Positions 7,893-18,067 are shown, counted from the first letter of the stretch. The stretch is 64,000 nt of DNA from Coriobacteriaceae bacterium EMTCatB1 (GCA_001950395.1 BDLO01000001.1:1153979-1217978), one strand, 5' to 3'. Made by a program: numbers and translations. The notes: a model not told the origin generated them from the letters alone.

Positions 7893-9059
7893 ATGCGTAT
7901 CTTGCTCGTCAGCCACGCATACCCGCCCACCATCAGCGGCGTGACAGTAGTGGTCAGCAAGGTCGCCCACGAGATGGTGCGTCGCGGACACGACGTGCTC
8001 GTCGTCGCCGCGAGCGACACCGGCGCACCGTACGAGCACGACGACGACGGGGTCCACGTCGTTCGCGTGCGCTCGGCGCCCAACCCGTACTGGCGAGCGG
8101 GCCGCTTGCCCATCACGGGTTCCGAGCACCTGGCGGAGATCGTGTCGGGGTTCTCGCCGCACGTGGTCCACTCGCACGAGTCCGCGTGGCTGGCGTGGCA
8201 GCTTTCCCGGCTGCGCGAGGAGATCCCCCTGCCGCTGCTTGCGACGTGCCACTTCGTGCCGAGGTTCTTGTCGCACTACGCTGGCCGCGCGCTGAGAAGC
8301 GAGGCCCGCGAGCGCGTCGCGTGGCGCGTCGCCGTGCGGCTGCTCGACCGTTTCGACTGCGTGGTCTTCCCGACGGAGGCGCAGCGCCGGATGTACGTGG
8401 CAGCGGGGCTCGCCGCCCCGACGCGCGTGATCTCGAACGGCGTCGACGTCGCGCGTTACCGCCCAGGCCCGGCCGACGACCCGCCTGGCATCGAGCTCCC
8501 GCCTCGTCCGCGCGTGCTGGCGGTCGGGCGCGTGGCTCGCGACAAGCGCCTCGACGTGCTCCTGCACGCGTTCGCGTACCTGCGAGACACGGGCGCGTCG
8601 CTCGTGATCGCAGGCGATGGACAGGCACGCGGCGACCTGGAACGGCTTGCATCGGAGCTGCAGCTCGAGCGCAGCGTGGCCTTCACGGGCCCGGTCCCCG
8701 AGGCGGTCATGCCCCATCTCTATCGCGCGTGCGATGTCTACGCGATCACTTCGCTCGTCGAGGTGCAGTCGATCACCACCCTGCAGGCGCTCGCCACTGG
8801 GCTGCCCGTGGTGGCTGCGACGGCCGGTGCGCTGCCCGAGATCGTGCAGCACGGCGTCACCGGGCTGCTCGTCCCGCCCGAAGATCCCGCTGCCACCGCA
8901 GAGGCGATCCGCTCGTTGGTCGCGAATCCTGAGCGGGCTCGGGCGCTCGGCGCGAAGGGCGTCCGAGCCGCAGCCCAACACGACGAGCAGCGCACGTTCG
9001 ACGCCTACGAGAGGCTGTACCTCGAAGCAGCGGAGCACCACCCGGCGAGAAGGTTCTAG
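7893..9059 (+). CDS. GT4-family glycosyltransferase
   Basis: This 388-residue GT-B enzyme has an N-terminal acceptor domain opening with RILLVSHAYPPTISGV and a C-terminal nucleotide-sugar domain with AVGRVARDKRLDVLL. The loop ALATGLPVVAA is followed by GVTGLLVPPED. In the position of the EX7E motif the sequence has E followed by seven residues and Q, so the second acid is replaced. ATG 7893 is preferred over GTG 7887 because the GGGAGG site is 5 nt before it. The sequence resembles glycosyltransferases acting on lipids, but donor and acceptor are not known. A DUF2905 gene follows after 10 nt. Confidence 0.82.
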   Translation: MRILLVSHAYPPTISGVTVVVSKVAHEMVRRGHDVLVVAASDTGAPYEHDDDGVHVVRVRSAPNPYWRAGRLPITGSEHLAEIVSGFSPHVVHSHESAWLAWQLSRLREEIPLPLLATCHFVPRFLSHYAGRALRSEARERVAWRVAVRLLDRFDCVVFPTEAQRRMYVAAGLAAPTRVISNGVDVARYRPGPADDPPGIELPPRPRVLAVGRVARDKRLDVLLHAFAYLRDTGASLVIAGDGQARGDLERLASELQLERSVAFTGPVPEAVMPHLYRACDVYAITSLVEVQSITTLQALATGLPVVAATAGALPEIVQHGVTGLLVPPEDPAATAEAIRSLVANPERARALGAKGVRAAAQHDEQRTFDAYERLYLEAAEHHPARRF

Positions 9060-9069
9060 GGAGGTTGCC

Positions 9070-9297
9070 GTGGATCTGCAGACCTTCGGTAAGATCATCG
9101 TCGCACTCGGCCTCGGGCTGGCGCTCTTAGGCGCGTTGGTGTGGCTCGGCGGCCGCCTGGGACTCGGCTCGCTGCCAGGCGACGTCCGCATCGAGCGGGA
9201 CGGATGGGGCTGTTACGTGCCGATCGCCAGCTCGATCCTCTTGTCGCTCGTGCTGACGCTGCTCATCAACCTGATCATCCGCTTCCTCAACAAGTAG
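9070..9297 (+). CDS. DUF2905-like small membrane protein
   Basis: This 75-residue protein has two hydrophobic helices (residues about 8-25 and 50-70) separated by GRLGLGSLPGDVRIERDGW. The central LPGD(V/I)R pattern is the hallmark of the DUF2905 family of unknown function. It starts at GTG 9070 with GGAGGT ending about 4 nt before it, and is probably co-transcribed with the glycosyltransferase. Confidence 0.72.
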   Translation: MDLQTFGKIIVALGLGLALLGALVWLGGRLGLGSLPGDVRIERDGWGCYVPIASSILLSLVLTLLINLIIRFLNK

Positions 9298-9342
9298 TCT
9301 TGCGCACGTACGGGTAAGTACTGGCAGGACCGAGGAGGCCGC

Positions 9343-10602
9343 ATGCAGACCTGCACCAGCCCGACCGAGAAGCGCCGGATCGTCATCGCAGGCGGCGGAT
9401 ACGCTGGCACCACGCTCGCCGTGCGGCTCGCGAAGCGCATCCGGCCGAGCGACGACGTGGAGATCCTGCTGATCGAGCCGAACCCGTGCCAGCAGGCGCT
9501 CTCGGAGCTCGACTTGGTGGCTGTCGGGCCTCCGCGGCCGGAGTTCTGCGAGCTGTGGCTCCCGACGATCTTCAAGGACCTGCCGGTCACGGTGTGCTAC
9601 AACCGCGTCCACGCCGTCCTTCCTGACGAGCACGCCGTGCTCGTGGGTCCGCGCGAAGGGCCGCACGAGAAGGTCCCGTACTGGCGGCTCGTGCTGGCCA
9701 CGGGAGCCGTCGCGTTCGTGCCCCCGGTTCCGGGACTGAAAGAGCACGCCACCACGATGTGGTCGGTCCACGATGCCCAGAAGCTGCAAGAGCGCATCCA
9801 GCAGCAGTTCCGCGTCGCGGCCAAGACGGTCGACCGCGAGGCGCGCGCACGCGCGCTCTCGTTCGCCGTGATCGGCGGCGGCGCCACGGGGATCGAAATC
9901 GTCGGCACGATGGCGCAGATGCTCCCGAAGCGCATGCTCGACCACGGGCTCGACCCGCGCGACCTGCACGTGCACCTCGTCGAAGGCCGTCCCGACATCC
10001 TGTACGACCTGCCTGAAAGCCTTCGTCGCAAGGCCAAAGCGCGCCTCGCGCGTCTGAAGGTCGAGCTCCACTTGGGCTCGATGGTCTCCTCGGTCGACGA
10101 CGAAGGGATCACGCTCGAGAACGGCGCTCGCGTGCCCGCATCCGTCGTGGTGTTCTGCGGCGGGGCGAAGGCGGACCCCGATGCCACGACGTGGGGGCTT
10201 GCGGCGGACCCGTCGGGGCGCCTCACCGTCGACGAGTGGCTTCGCGCGAGCGGCAAGCCTGACATCTACGCCATCGGCGACGTCGCTGCCTTCCGCGACC
10301 CGGAGACGAAGCGCACGCTTCCGATGCTCGCGCAGTTCGCCATCCGCGAGGCGGAGCACACAGCCGACAACCTGCTCCGCGAATTGCGGGGACAGCCCAC
10401 CGAGCCGTTCCGCCCGCACATGCACGGCGAGTTCGTGAGCATCGGGCCAAGCTACGGGGTGGGATGGGCCTTCCGCTTCCACCTGAGCGGCATCCCCGCG
10501 ATCATCATGAAGCGGTTCACCTACGTGATGTACTGGTACGAGGTGGGCGGGATCCGCATCGCCTGGAAGCGGCTGCGCGAGATGCTCGCGATGCAGCGAT
10601 AG
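9343..10602 (+). CDS. NAD(P)H dehydrogenase (quinone), type II NDH-like flavoprotein
   Basis: This 419-residue FAD-dependent pyridine nucleotide-disulfide oxidoreductase has an FAD Rossmann motif near residue 13 (IAGGGYAG), an NAD(P)-binding motif near residue 175 (IGGGATGIE) and the C-terminal FAD contact YAIGDVA. The last 45 residues form an amphipathic membrane-anchoring tail rich in aromatic and basic residues (VMYWYEVGG, AWKRLREML). This is typical of type II NADH:quinone oxidoreductases, which feed electrons to menaquinone without pumping. Location next to menaquinone genes fits. The ATG is preceded by GAGGAGG. Confidence 0.8.
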   Translation: MQTCTSPTEKRRIVIAGGGYAGTTLAVRLAKRIRPSDDVEILLIEPNPCQQALSELDLVAVGPPRPEFCELWLPTIFKDLPVTVCYNRVHAVLPDEHAVLVGPREGPHEKVPYWRLVLATGAVAFVPPVPGLKEHATTMWSVHDAQKLQERIQQQFRVAAKTVDREARARALSFAVIGGGATGIEIVGTMAQMLPKRMLDHGLDPRDLHVHLVEGRPDILYDLPESLRRKAKARLARLKVELHLGSMVSSVDDEGITLENGARVPASVVVFCGGAKADPDATTWGLAADPSGRLTVDEWLRASGKPDIYAIGDVAAFRDPETKRTLPMLAQFAIREAEHTADNLLRELRGQPTEPFRPHMHGEFVSIGPSYGVGWAFRFHLSGIPAIIMKRFTYVMYWYEVGGIRIAWKRLREMLAMQR

Positions 10603-10656
10603 CCGCGGCTTCGCAGGTCGGCGGGCTTGCGGTACGCTTGTGCCGAGGAGGTTCCC

Positions 10657-11508
10657 ATGGCTGATGCACCCGTCCCCGCTGCCCAGTTCGGCGTGTGCGG
10701 CGGCTCCGGCTCGCTCTCGCTGGAGTTCCCTGGCGCGCTCGACGACCCGCGCGTCGAGGTGCTCGCCGAACGGCTCGTCTTCGACACGCCGTTCGGCCGC
10801 TCGCCTGCCTTCACGCACTTCCGCGTGACCGGGGAGCACGGCCCGCGCGAAGCGCTCGCGGTGAAGATGCACGGCTGGCGGCGCGGGGTGAAGCGCGCTG
10901 ACGCGAGCCTCCAGGTGTTCTGGGTCTTCCACCAGGCAGGCGTCCGCAAGGTGCTCGCAGACGGCGGCGTGGGAGCTCTCAACCACCTGCTCGACCCGCG
11001 CGACGTCGTCGTGCCCACCGACTTCGTCGACCTGTCCACCAAACAGGACATCTACGTGCGCGGCGACCACCTCCTGATCATGCGGCGCCCCATCTGCCCG
11101 GACCTCCACGCACGCCTCTACGCCGCTGCGAGCGAGCGGTTCGCCCGCGTCTTCCGGCGAGGCGTGTACCTGGTGACCGACGGGCCACGCTTCGAGTCGG
11201 TCGCCGAGATCGACTACATGAAGCGCTTGGGCGCGGACGTGATCGGGCAGTCGCTCGCGCCGGAGGTCTTCTTAGCGCGCGACATCGGTGCGTGCTACGC
11301 GGGTTTGTACATCGTCGTGAACCACGCCGAGGGCGTCGTCCGCGAGTGGGAGCACGACGAGCTCAAAGCGATCTTCTTCGACGAGTCCGAGAAGATCGCC
11401 TCCTGCGTGCTCGACGTCATCGCTGACGCGCCGCTCGACGCAGAGTGCGGCTGCATAGACCTGCGGAAGCCGAGCCTGCTTCTGCGAGCGGAGGAGCCGG
11501 GCGCGTGA
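10657..11508 (+). CDS. MTA phosphorylase-like (PNP/MTAP family) nucleoside phosphorylase
   Basis: This 283-residue member of the MTAP/purine nucleoside phosphorylase II family has GGSGSL near residue 12 (phosphate site), DFVDLST in place of the usual D(Q/F)xDxT, TDGPRFES and SLAPEVFLARD. These mark the fold, but the sequence is a diverged relative; for example the TCVGS-type loop reads ADGGVGALN. The start is ATG 10657 with GAGG before it. Its stop overlaps the amidohydrolase start by 4 nt. Two roles are plausible: recycling methylthioadenosine released by the radical SAM enzymes, or splitting (amino)futalosine in place of MqnB. The second is inference from location only. Confidence 0.7.
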   Translation: MADAPVPAAQFGVCGGSGSLSLEFPGALDDPRVEVLAERLVFDTPFGRSPAFTHFRVTGEHGPREALAVKMHGWRRGVKRADASLQVFWVFHQAGVRKVLADGGVGALNHLLDPRDVVVPTDFVDLSTKQDIYVRGDHLLIMRRPICPDLHARLYAAASERFARVFRRGVYLVTDGPRFESVAEIDYMKRLGADVIGQSLAPEVFLARDIGACYAGLYIVVNHAEGVVREWEHDELKAIFFDESEKIASCVLDVIADAPLDAECGCIDLRKPSLLLRAEEPGA

Positions 11509-12806
11509 TCATCGCCGGCGACTGGGTCGTCCCGGTGTCGGGTGCGCCGATCCGCGAAGGCGCGGTGGTCGTGCGCGCGCCGCTCATCATCGACGTCGGG
11601 ACTCTCGACGCGATGCGTGCCCGCTACCCCGAGCTGTCCGTGCGCGAGCATCCCGGCTGCGTGATAGCCCCTGGGCTCGTCAACGCGCACACGCACCTCG
11701 CGCTCACGTCGGTGGCGCGCGTCATCGGCCGAGCACCGTTCCCGGAGTGGCTCGGTCGGGTGGCCGCCGTGATGCGCTCCCTGGACGCCGACGACCTCGC
11801 GGCGTCGTGCACGCACGGAGCGCTGATGTCGATCCGCGCAGGCGTCACCACGGTCGGCGACGTCGCGTACGGACCCGAGGCGCCGGCAGCAGCCGCAGAC
11901 GTAGGGCTCGACGGCGTGTTCTTCTTCGAGGTGCTGGGCATCTCCCAGGACGAGCTTCACCAGCGCCTCGCTGAGCTCGAGTACCCTGCGGATGCCGAGT
12001 CGTGCAGGGCCGGACGCACGGTCTGCGGGCTTACCGCCCACGCGCCGTACTCGTCTGGCCCGGGACTGATACGGGGCGTCTATCGCGTGGCCCGCGAGAG
12101 AGGCGTGCCCTTCACGATGCACCTCGCGGAGTCAGACGCCGAGGTCGAGCTGCTCATGAGCGGCACGGGGTCGTTCGCGTCCCTTGCAGCGCGCCTCGCC
12201 CACGGGTTCACGCCGCCCGCGTGCCGACCTATCGAGTACGCGCACCGGCTCGGAGCCCTCGACGGAACGATCGCCGTCCACTGCGTGAAGGCCACGACCG
12301 AAGAGATCGGCCTGCTCGCACGCGAAGCCGCAGGCGTCGTCGTCTGCCCACGCTCCAACCGTATCCTCGGCAACGGCGAGCCGCCAGTGCGGGAGCTTCG
12401 CGCTCGGGGGGTCCGGCTCGCGCTCGGCACCGACTCGCTCGCGAGCAACGACGACTTGGATCTGTTCGCGGAGGCGCGGGCGTTGCTCGCGCTCGACCAC
12501 ACGATCGAGCCCGAGCGGCTGCTCGCCATCATGACCATCGAGGGAGCGTCGGTGCTCGGGCTCGCTGACCGCGTCGGGGCGCTCGAGCAAGGCCGCTACG
12601 CCGACGTGATCGCCGTGCACGTCGGGGCCACCGACGACCCCGTTCGCGCCCTCATCGAGCGCGGCTCGGCCGCCCCCGTCCGCACCGTGGTGAGCGCAGG
12701 TGTGCTGCGCGTGGTGGACGGGCGCCCCGCCATGCTCTCGCGACCCATCGAGAACGCAAGCGCGCGGGTCGCCGAGAAGGCAGCCCGCGCGCTTCGCGCG
12801 TCGTAG
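11505..12806 (+). CDS. amidohydrolase, MTA/SAH or aminofutalosine deaminase-like
   Basis: This 433-residue TIM-barrel deaminase of the ATZ/TRZ/cytosine-deaminase group has the metal pair HTHL (in PGLVNAHTHLAL), a further metal histidine in FTMHLAES, another in IAVHCV, and the catalytic aspartate in LGTDSLASN. The fold is sure. Substrates in this group include MTA, SAH and 6-amino-6-deoxyfutalosine (MqnX). Because it overlaps the MTAP-like gene and lies 4 kb from mqnEAC, aminofutalosine deaminase is an attractive reading, but not proven by any residue I can see. It begins at GTG 11505. Confidence 0.78.
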   Translation: MIIAGDWVVPVSGAPIREGAVVVRAPLIIDVGTLDAMRARYPELSVREHPGCVIAPGLVNAHTHLALTSVARVIGRAPFPEWLGRVAAVMRSLDADDLAASCTHGALMSIRAGVTTVGDVAYGPEAPAAAADVGLDGVFFFEVLGISQDELHQRLAELEYPADAESCRAGRTVCGLTAHAPYSSGPGLIRGVYRVARERGVPFTMHLAESDAEVELLMSGTGSFASLAARLAHGFTPPACRPIEYAHRLGALDGTIAVHCVKATTEEIGLLAREAAGVVVCPRSNRILGNGEPPVRELRARGVRLALGTDSLASNDDLDLFAEARALLALDHTIEPERLLAIMTIEGASVLGLADRVGALEQGRYADVIAVHVGATDDPVRALIERGSAAPVRTVVSAGVLRVVDGRPAMLSRPIENASARVAEKAARALRAS

Positions 12807-12832
12807 CGTCAAAGAGAAGTCCCTGCGCAGAC

Positions 12833-13543
12833 TCAGACTTCTCCGAGGTAGGTCTTGCGGACCTGCTCGTTGGTGAGGAGCTCCTTGCCGGTCCCAGTGA
12901 GCGCGATGCGGCCGGTCTCCAGCACGTAGCCGCGGTCGGCGACCGAGAGCGCCATCGCGGCATTCTGCTCGACGAGCAGGATCGTGATGCCTTCCTGGTG
13001 CAACCGTTCGATGGTCTCGAAGATGGTCTCGACCACCACCGGCGCCAAACCCATCGACGGCTCGTCGAGCATCAAGAGCTTCGGCTTGGCCATCAGCCCG
13101 CGCGCCATCGCGAGCATCTGCTGCTCGCCGCCAGAGAGCGTGCCGCCCTTCTGCTGACGACGCTCCTTCAAGCGCGGGAAGAGCTCGAAGACCATCTCTT
13201 TGTCGGCCGCGATGCCCTCTGCGTCGTTGCGCAGGAACGCACCCATCTCGAGGTTCTCTTCGACCGTCATCCGCGGGAAGATCCGGCGGCCCTCCGGCAC
13301 GTGCACGATCCGCTTCGCGGCCACCTGGTGAGCGGACATCCCTTGGATCTCCTCGCCAGCGAACACGATCTTGCCCTCGCGCGGGGCGAGCTGCCCTGAG
13401 ATCGTCTTGAGGGTGGTCGATTTGCCGGCGCCGTTCGCGCCGATGAGGGTGACGATCTCCCCTTCGGCGACCTCGACGTCGATGCCCTTGAGCGCCTCGA
13501 TCTGGCCGTAGAACGTGTGCAGGTTCTCGACTGTGAGCAGCAT
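12833..13543 (-). CDS. livF: branched-chain amino-acid ABC transporter ATPase LivF
   Basis: This 236-residue ABC ATPase has Walker A GANGAGKS near residue 33, signature LSGGEQQ, Walker B LLMLDEPSMGLAP and LVEQN in place of the H-loop region, a LivF trait. It is the last gene of the minus-strand livK-livH-livM-livG-livF cluster and follows livG after 5 nt. It energises uptake of leucine, isoleucine or valine, or related amides, through LivHM. Confidence 0.92.
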   Translation of the reverse strand: MLLTVENLHTFYGQIEALKGIDVEVAEGEIVTLIGANGAGKSTTLKTISGQLAPREGKIVFAGEEIQGMSAHQVAAKRIVHVPEGRRIFPRMTVEENLEMGAFLRNDAEGIAADKEMVFELFPRLKERRQQKGGTLSGGEQQMLAMARGLMAKPKLLMLDEPSMGLAPVVVETIFETIERLHQEGITILLVEQNAAMALSVADRGYVLETGRIALTGTGKELLTNEQVRKTYLGEV

Positions 13544-13548
13544 GGCTC

Positions 13549-14337
13549 TTACCCTTCCGCGGCCATGAGCGCTTCAGCGCCCTTGCCGAGATACGCCTCG
13601 ATGACCTTCGGGTTGCGCTGGATCTCCGCAGGCAGCCCCTCTGCGATCTTCTCGCCGAAGTCCAGCACCACGATGCGGTCGGCGATGTCCATGACGACCT
13701 TCATGTCGTGCTCGATCAGAAGCACGGTGATCCCGGCGTCGCGGATCTTGCCCACCAGCTTCGTAAGCTCGGCGCTCTCCTGCGGATTCATGCCTGCAGC
13801 CGGCTCGTCGAGCAGGAGCAGCTTCGGCTCCGTCGCGAGCGCGCGCGCGATCTCCAGCTTGCGCTGCTCGCCGTACGGCAGGTTCTTCGCCAGCTCGTTC
13901 GCCTTGCCAGCAAGCCCGACGAACCGCAGCCACTTAAGCGCCTCGTCGACGATGTGCTGCTCCTCGCGCTTGAACTTCGGCGTGTGGAGCACCGCGTGCA
14001 GCGGCCCTGCGGTCGTGCGCGTGTGCCGCCCCACCATGACGTTCTCCAGCGTCGTCATGTTCTGGAACAGCCGGATGTTCTGGAACGTGCGAGCGATGCC
14101 CATGCGGCAGATCGCGTGCGGCTTGCGACCCGCAAGCGGTTTGCCGTCGAAGAGCAGCGTCCCCTCGGTCGGCTTGTAGATGCCGGTGAGCAGGTTGAAG
14201 AACGTCGTCTTGCCCGCACCGTTCGGACCGATCAAGGCGACGATCTCGCCTTCGTCGATGTGAAAGTCGATGTCGCTCAGCGCTTTCAGCCCGCCGAAGC
14301 GCATCGTGATCTTGGTGGCTTCCAACAGTCGTGCCAT
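13549..14337 (-). CDS. livG: branched-chain amino-acid ABC transporter ATPase LivG
   Basis: This 262-residue ABC ATPase has Walker A GPNGAGKT, the long LivG-type insertion between the Walker A and the signature (VMVGRHTRTTAGP), signature LPYGEQRK in place of LSGGQ, Walker B LLLLDEPAAGMNP and LIEHDM. The YGEQR signature and the AGMNP stretch are diagnostic for LivG. It is followed by livF and preceded by livM with a gap of about 25 nt. Confidence 0.92.
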   Translation of the reverse strand: MARLLEATKITMRFGGLKALSDIDFHIDEGEIVALIGPNGAGKTTFFNLLTGIYKPTEGTLLFDGKPLAGRKPHAICRMGIARTFQNIRLFQNMTTLENVMVGRHTRTTAGPLHAVLHTPKFKREEQHIVDEALKWLRFVGLAGKANELAKNLPYGEQRKLEIARALATEPKLLLLDEPAAGMNPQESAELTKLVGKIRDAGITVLLIEHDMKVVMDIADRIVVLDFGEKIAEGLPAEIQRNPKVIEAYLGKGAEALMAAEG

Positions 14338-14362
14338 CGCGTGGCCCTTCCGGTCGGCCGTC

Positions 14363-15565
14363 TTATAGCTTGTGGGGCAGGTCGTGCTTGTGCTCGACCT
14401 CCCACAGGTCGGTGTTCTCTTCCTCGATGATCGGCTCTTCCGAGGTCAGCTCGCGCGCGCGCCGCGTGGACGGCAAGATGCCTTGCGGCCGCACTGCCAT
14501 CATCACCACGAGCAGCCCGCCGAAGATCAAGAAGCGGTAGTCGCCGATGCGCGACGCCTGCTCCGCGGTGAGGAACCTCGAGAGCGCAGTAGACTGCGCG
14601 AGCCCGCGGATGACCTCGGGCAGACCGGCGATGATGATCGCGCCGACGATCGAGCCGGGAATCGATCCCATGCCGCCGAGCACCACCATGCAGACGATGA
14701 GCACCGATTCCATGAAGTTGAAGGACTCGGGGCTGATGAACCCGACCCAGTACGCGTAGGTGATGCCGGCGATGCCGCCCCACATCGCCCCGAGCGAGAA
14801 CGCCCACAGCTTCGTGGTCATGATGTTGACGCCCGTGGCGGCCGCCGCGACCTCGTCCTCGCGCATCGCCACCCACGCGCGCCCGAGACGCGAGTTGTCG
14901 AGCCGGCGGATGACGAAGATCGTGAGCAGGCACAGCGCAACCACGACCGCGTACCAGAACAGGTCCTTCGAGAACGTGAACGTGGACGTGCTCAGGTTCA
15001 GGAACGTCCACTTCTGGCCTGCTGCAGGCACGATGAACTCGCCGACGCGCGGCAGACCCGCCGAGCCGTTCGTGAGCCCGAAGATGTCGTTCTGCAGCGC
15101 GATCCGGACGATCTCGCCGAACCCCAGGGTGACGATCGCGAGGTAGTCGCCGCGCAGACGAAGGACGGGCGTTCCGAGCGCGATGCCCGTGAGCGCTGCC
15201 ATCAGCGCCGCGACCGGCAGAAGCGCCCAGTACGAGAGACCCGCGAGCGGGGCATCGGGCCCGCCGACCACCTTCTGGAACACGTACCCGAGCAGCACGC
15301 CCGAGTACGCCCCCATGCCGTAGAAGGCGACGTAGCCCAAGTCGAGCAGCCCTGCGTAACCGACGACGATGTTCAGCCCAAGGGCGAGCATCACGTAGAT
15401 GCCCACGAGCGCGAAGATGCGCACCATGAACACGTTGCCGACGGATTGGAAGTACACGGGCGCCGCAACGAGGAACACGGCGATCGCCGCGTACAGAGCG
15501 ATCTTCTTCGGAGTGAGACGGGCGCTTTGGACGTTCGTCTTGATGTCGACTTTGCTTCCGCCCAT
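14363..15565 (-). CDS. livM: branched-chain amino-acid ABC transporter permease LivM
   Basis: This 400-residue permease has about ten membrane helices. The LivM pattern is seen in MLALGLNIVVGYAGLLDLG, where the GxAGxLxLG stretch follows the first helices, and in the coupling helix RAWVAMREDEVAAAATG. The C-terminus has a charged soluble tail of about 40 residues. It begins 3 nt after the livH stop. Confidence 0.9.
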   Translation of the reverse strand: MGGSKVDIKTNVQSARLTPKKIALYAAIAVFLVAAPVYFQSVGNVFMVRIFALVGIYVMLALGLNIVVGYAGLLDLGYVAFYGMGAYSGVLLGYVFQKVVGGPDAPLAGLSYWALLPVAALMAALTGIALGTPVLRLRGDYLAIVTLGFGEIVRIALQNDIFGLTNGSAGLPRVGEFIVPAAGQKWTFLNLSTSTFTFSKDLFWYAVVVALCLLTIFVIRRLDNSRLGRAWVAMREDEVAAAATGVNIMTTKLWAFSLGAMWGGIAGITYAYWVGFISPESFNFMESVLIVCMVVLGGMGSIPGSIVGAIIIAGLPEVIRGLAQSTALSRFLTAEQASRIGDYRFLIFGGLLVVMMAVRPQGILPSTRRARELTSEEPIIEEENTDLWEVEHKHDLPHKL

Positions 15566-15568
15566 GGC

Positions 15569-16582
<1,014 letters not shown>

Positions 16583-16642
16583 GGTCGCTCCATCCGTGGT
16601 TCACGCGCGACTGCACGGGGCTTGCCGCCTGACCGCACCGGA

Positions 16643-16666
16643 CCCGGGCGGGTTGCCCCGCCCGGG
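16643..16666 (-). terminator. perfect 10-bp hairpin between livK and livH (attenuator or mRNA-end hairpin)
   Basis: CCCGGGCGGG (16643-16652), a 4-nt loop and CCCGCCCGGG (16657-16666) form a perfect, all-GC stem of 10 bp. No T-run follows on the minus strand, so it is not a textbook intrinsic terminator. Its place after the binding-protein gene and before the permease suggests it stops part of transcription or protects the livK 3' end, giving more binding protein than permease. Confidence 0.55.
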
Positions 16667-16696
16667 CCACGGGTCGCGCATCGCTTCGAATCAGGT

Positions 16697-17902
16697 TTAC
16701 TGCTCGTACGGGACGAACTTGCCGCCCTTGACGATGTACGCGGTGATCGCCTTGTTCGTGGTGTCGCCGAACTCGTCGAACGCGACCTTGCCGGTCACGC
16801 CGTCGTAGTCGGTCTTGGCAACGGCGTCGATGATCGCCTGCTTGCCGGCCGGCGTCGCGAGCTTGTCGGCGCCCATCTCCTTGGCGACCTTCTTGATCGC
16901 CTCGACGATGACCATCGTGGCGTCGTACGCGTAGGTGTCGTACGCCTCGATGTTCGTGCCGGGGAACTTCTTCTCGAACGCGGCCTTGAACTCCTGGCCC
17001 TTCGGCTGCATGTCGAGCGGCAGGCCGACGGAAGTGGCGATGTCGCCCTCAGCGTTCGCAGCGCCAGCGATGTCGATGAACTGCTGCGTGTACAGGCCGT
17101 CGCCGCCCATCAGCGGAACGCGCAGGCCGGCTTCCTTGGACTGCTTGCTGATCAGGCCGCCCTCGGTGTACATGCCGCCGAAGTAGATCATGTCCGGCTT
17201 CAGACCCTGGATCTTGGTGACGAGCGCCTTGAAGTCCTGGTCCTTGAGCTGGATCTTGTCGCGCGAGACGACCTTGCCGCCGCGCGCCTCGAACTGCTTG
17301 GCGAACTCGTCAGCGAGACCGTCGCCGTACGGCGTGGAGTCGCTGATGACCGCGACCGTCTTGGCGCCCAGCTTGTCCACGGCGAAGTCGCCCGCGAACG
17401 AGCCCTGCACCGTGTCGATGGTGCACACGCGGAAGACGTTCTTGAAGCCCTGCTGCGTGAGCTTCGGGTTGGTGGAAGCCGGCGAGATCTGCACGATGCC
17501 CGCCTCGTTGTACTTGGCAGACGCAGGAATCGAGCAGCCGGAGTTCAGGTGACCGACCACGCCGACCACCTTCGGATCCGAGGTGAGCTGTGTGGCGCCG
17601 TTCACGGCGGTCTTCGGGTCGGCCGCGTCGTCCACGAACATGCCTTCGATCGTGATGCCCAGATCCTTCAGTTCCGGATCCGCGTTCGCCTCGTCGATGG
17701 CGAGCGTCGCGCCATTCTTGATGCCGAGGCCGAGCGCAGCGACGTCACCGGTGTACGGCGAGATCACGCCGATCTTGACGGTGACCGCCTGCTTCTCGCC
17801 ACCGGTGCCGCCCGTGCTCGTCTTGCCGCCGCAGCCGGCGACCACGAGCGCGAGCGCGGCGAGTGCCGCAACGAGTGCGACGAACCGCTTGCTTCTTGCC
17901 AT
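16697..17902 (-). CDS. livK: branched-chain amino-acid ABC transporter substrate-binding lipoprotein LivK/LivJ-like
   Basis: This 401-residue lipoprotein has a signal peptide ending in lipobox VVAGC, a Gly/Thr linker, and a type I periplasmic binding fold opening VKIGVISPYTGDVAALG. The region VVGHLNSGCSIPASAKYNEA, then ISPASTNP, is typical of LivJ/LivK ligand-site strands. The start at ATG 17902 has GGAGGAGG just upstream; the frame is open 41 codons further but those residues do not precede a signal peptide sensibly. Its own promoter lies at about 18.0 kb. Confidence 0.9.
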   Translation of the reverse strand: MARSKRFVALVAALAALALVVAGCGGKTSTGGTGGEKQAVTVKIGVISPYTGDVAALGLGIKNGATLAIDEANADPELKDLGITIEGMFVDDAADPKTAVNGATQLTSDPKVVGVVGHLNSGCSIPASAKYNEAGIVQISPASTNPKLTQQGFKNVFRVCTIDTVQGSFAGDFAVDKLGAKTVAVISDSTPYGDGLADEFAKQFEARGGKVVSRDKIQLKDQDFKALVTKIQGLKPDMIYFGGMYTEGGLISKQSKEAGLRVPLMGGDGLYTQQFIDIAGAANAEGDIATSVGLPLDMQPKGQEFKAAFEKKFPGTNIEAYDTYAYDATMVIVEAIKKVAKEMGADKLATPAGKQAIIDAVAKTDYDGVTGKVAFDEFGDTTNKAITAYIVKGGKFVPYEQ

Positions 17903-17977
17903 GCCTCCTCCTTCGCAACACACGACTTCCGCACGAGCCGGCATGGCGCCGGCGCGCGCACCGCCTGAGATTTCCGG

Positions 17978-18005
17978 AATGTAGCACAAATGACGGCTAT
18001 GCAAC
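17978..18005 (-). promoter_or_regulatory. extended -10 promoter of the liv operon
   Basis: On the minus strand TGC-TACATT (-10 hexamer at 17983-17978) is preceded by GTTGCA/TTGCAT (around 18005-17999) at a spacing of 15-16 nt. The TGN before the -10 makes it an extended -10 type. The predicted leader is about 70 nt before livK. Confidence 0.5.
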
Positions 18006-18067
18006 AGATGACGCAAACGATACAAGGCAACAGCGCGCGACAGCCCTGCAGGCGATCGTCCGGATGC

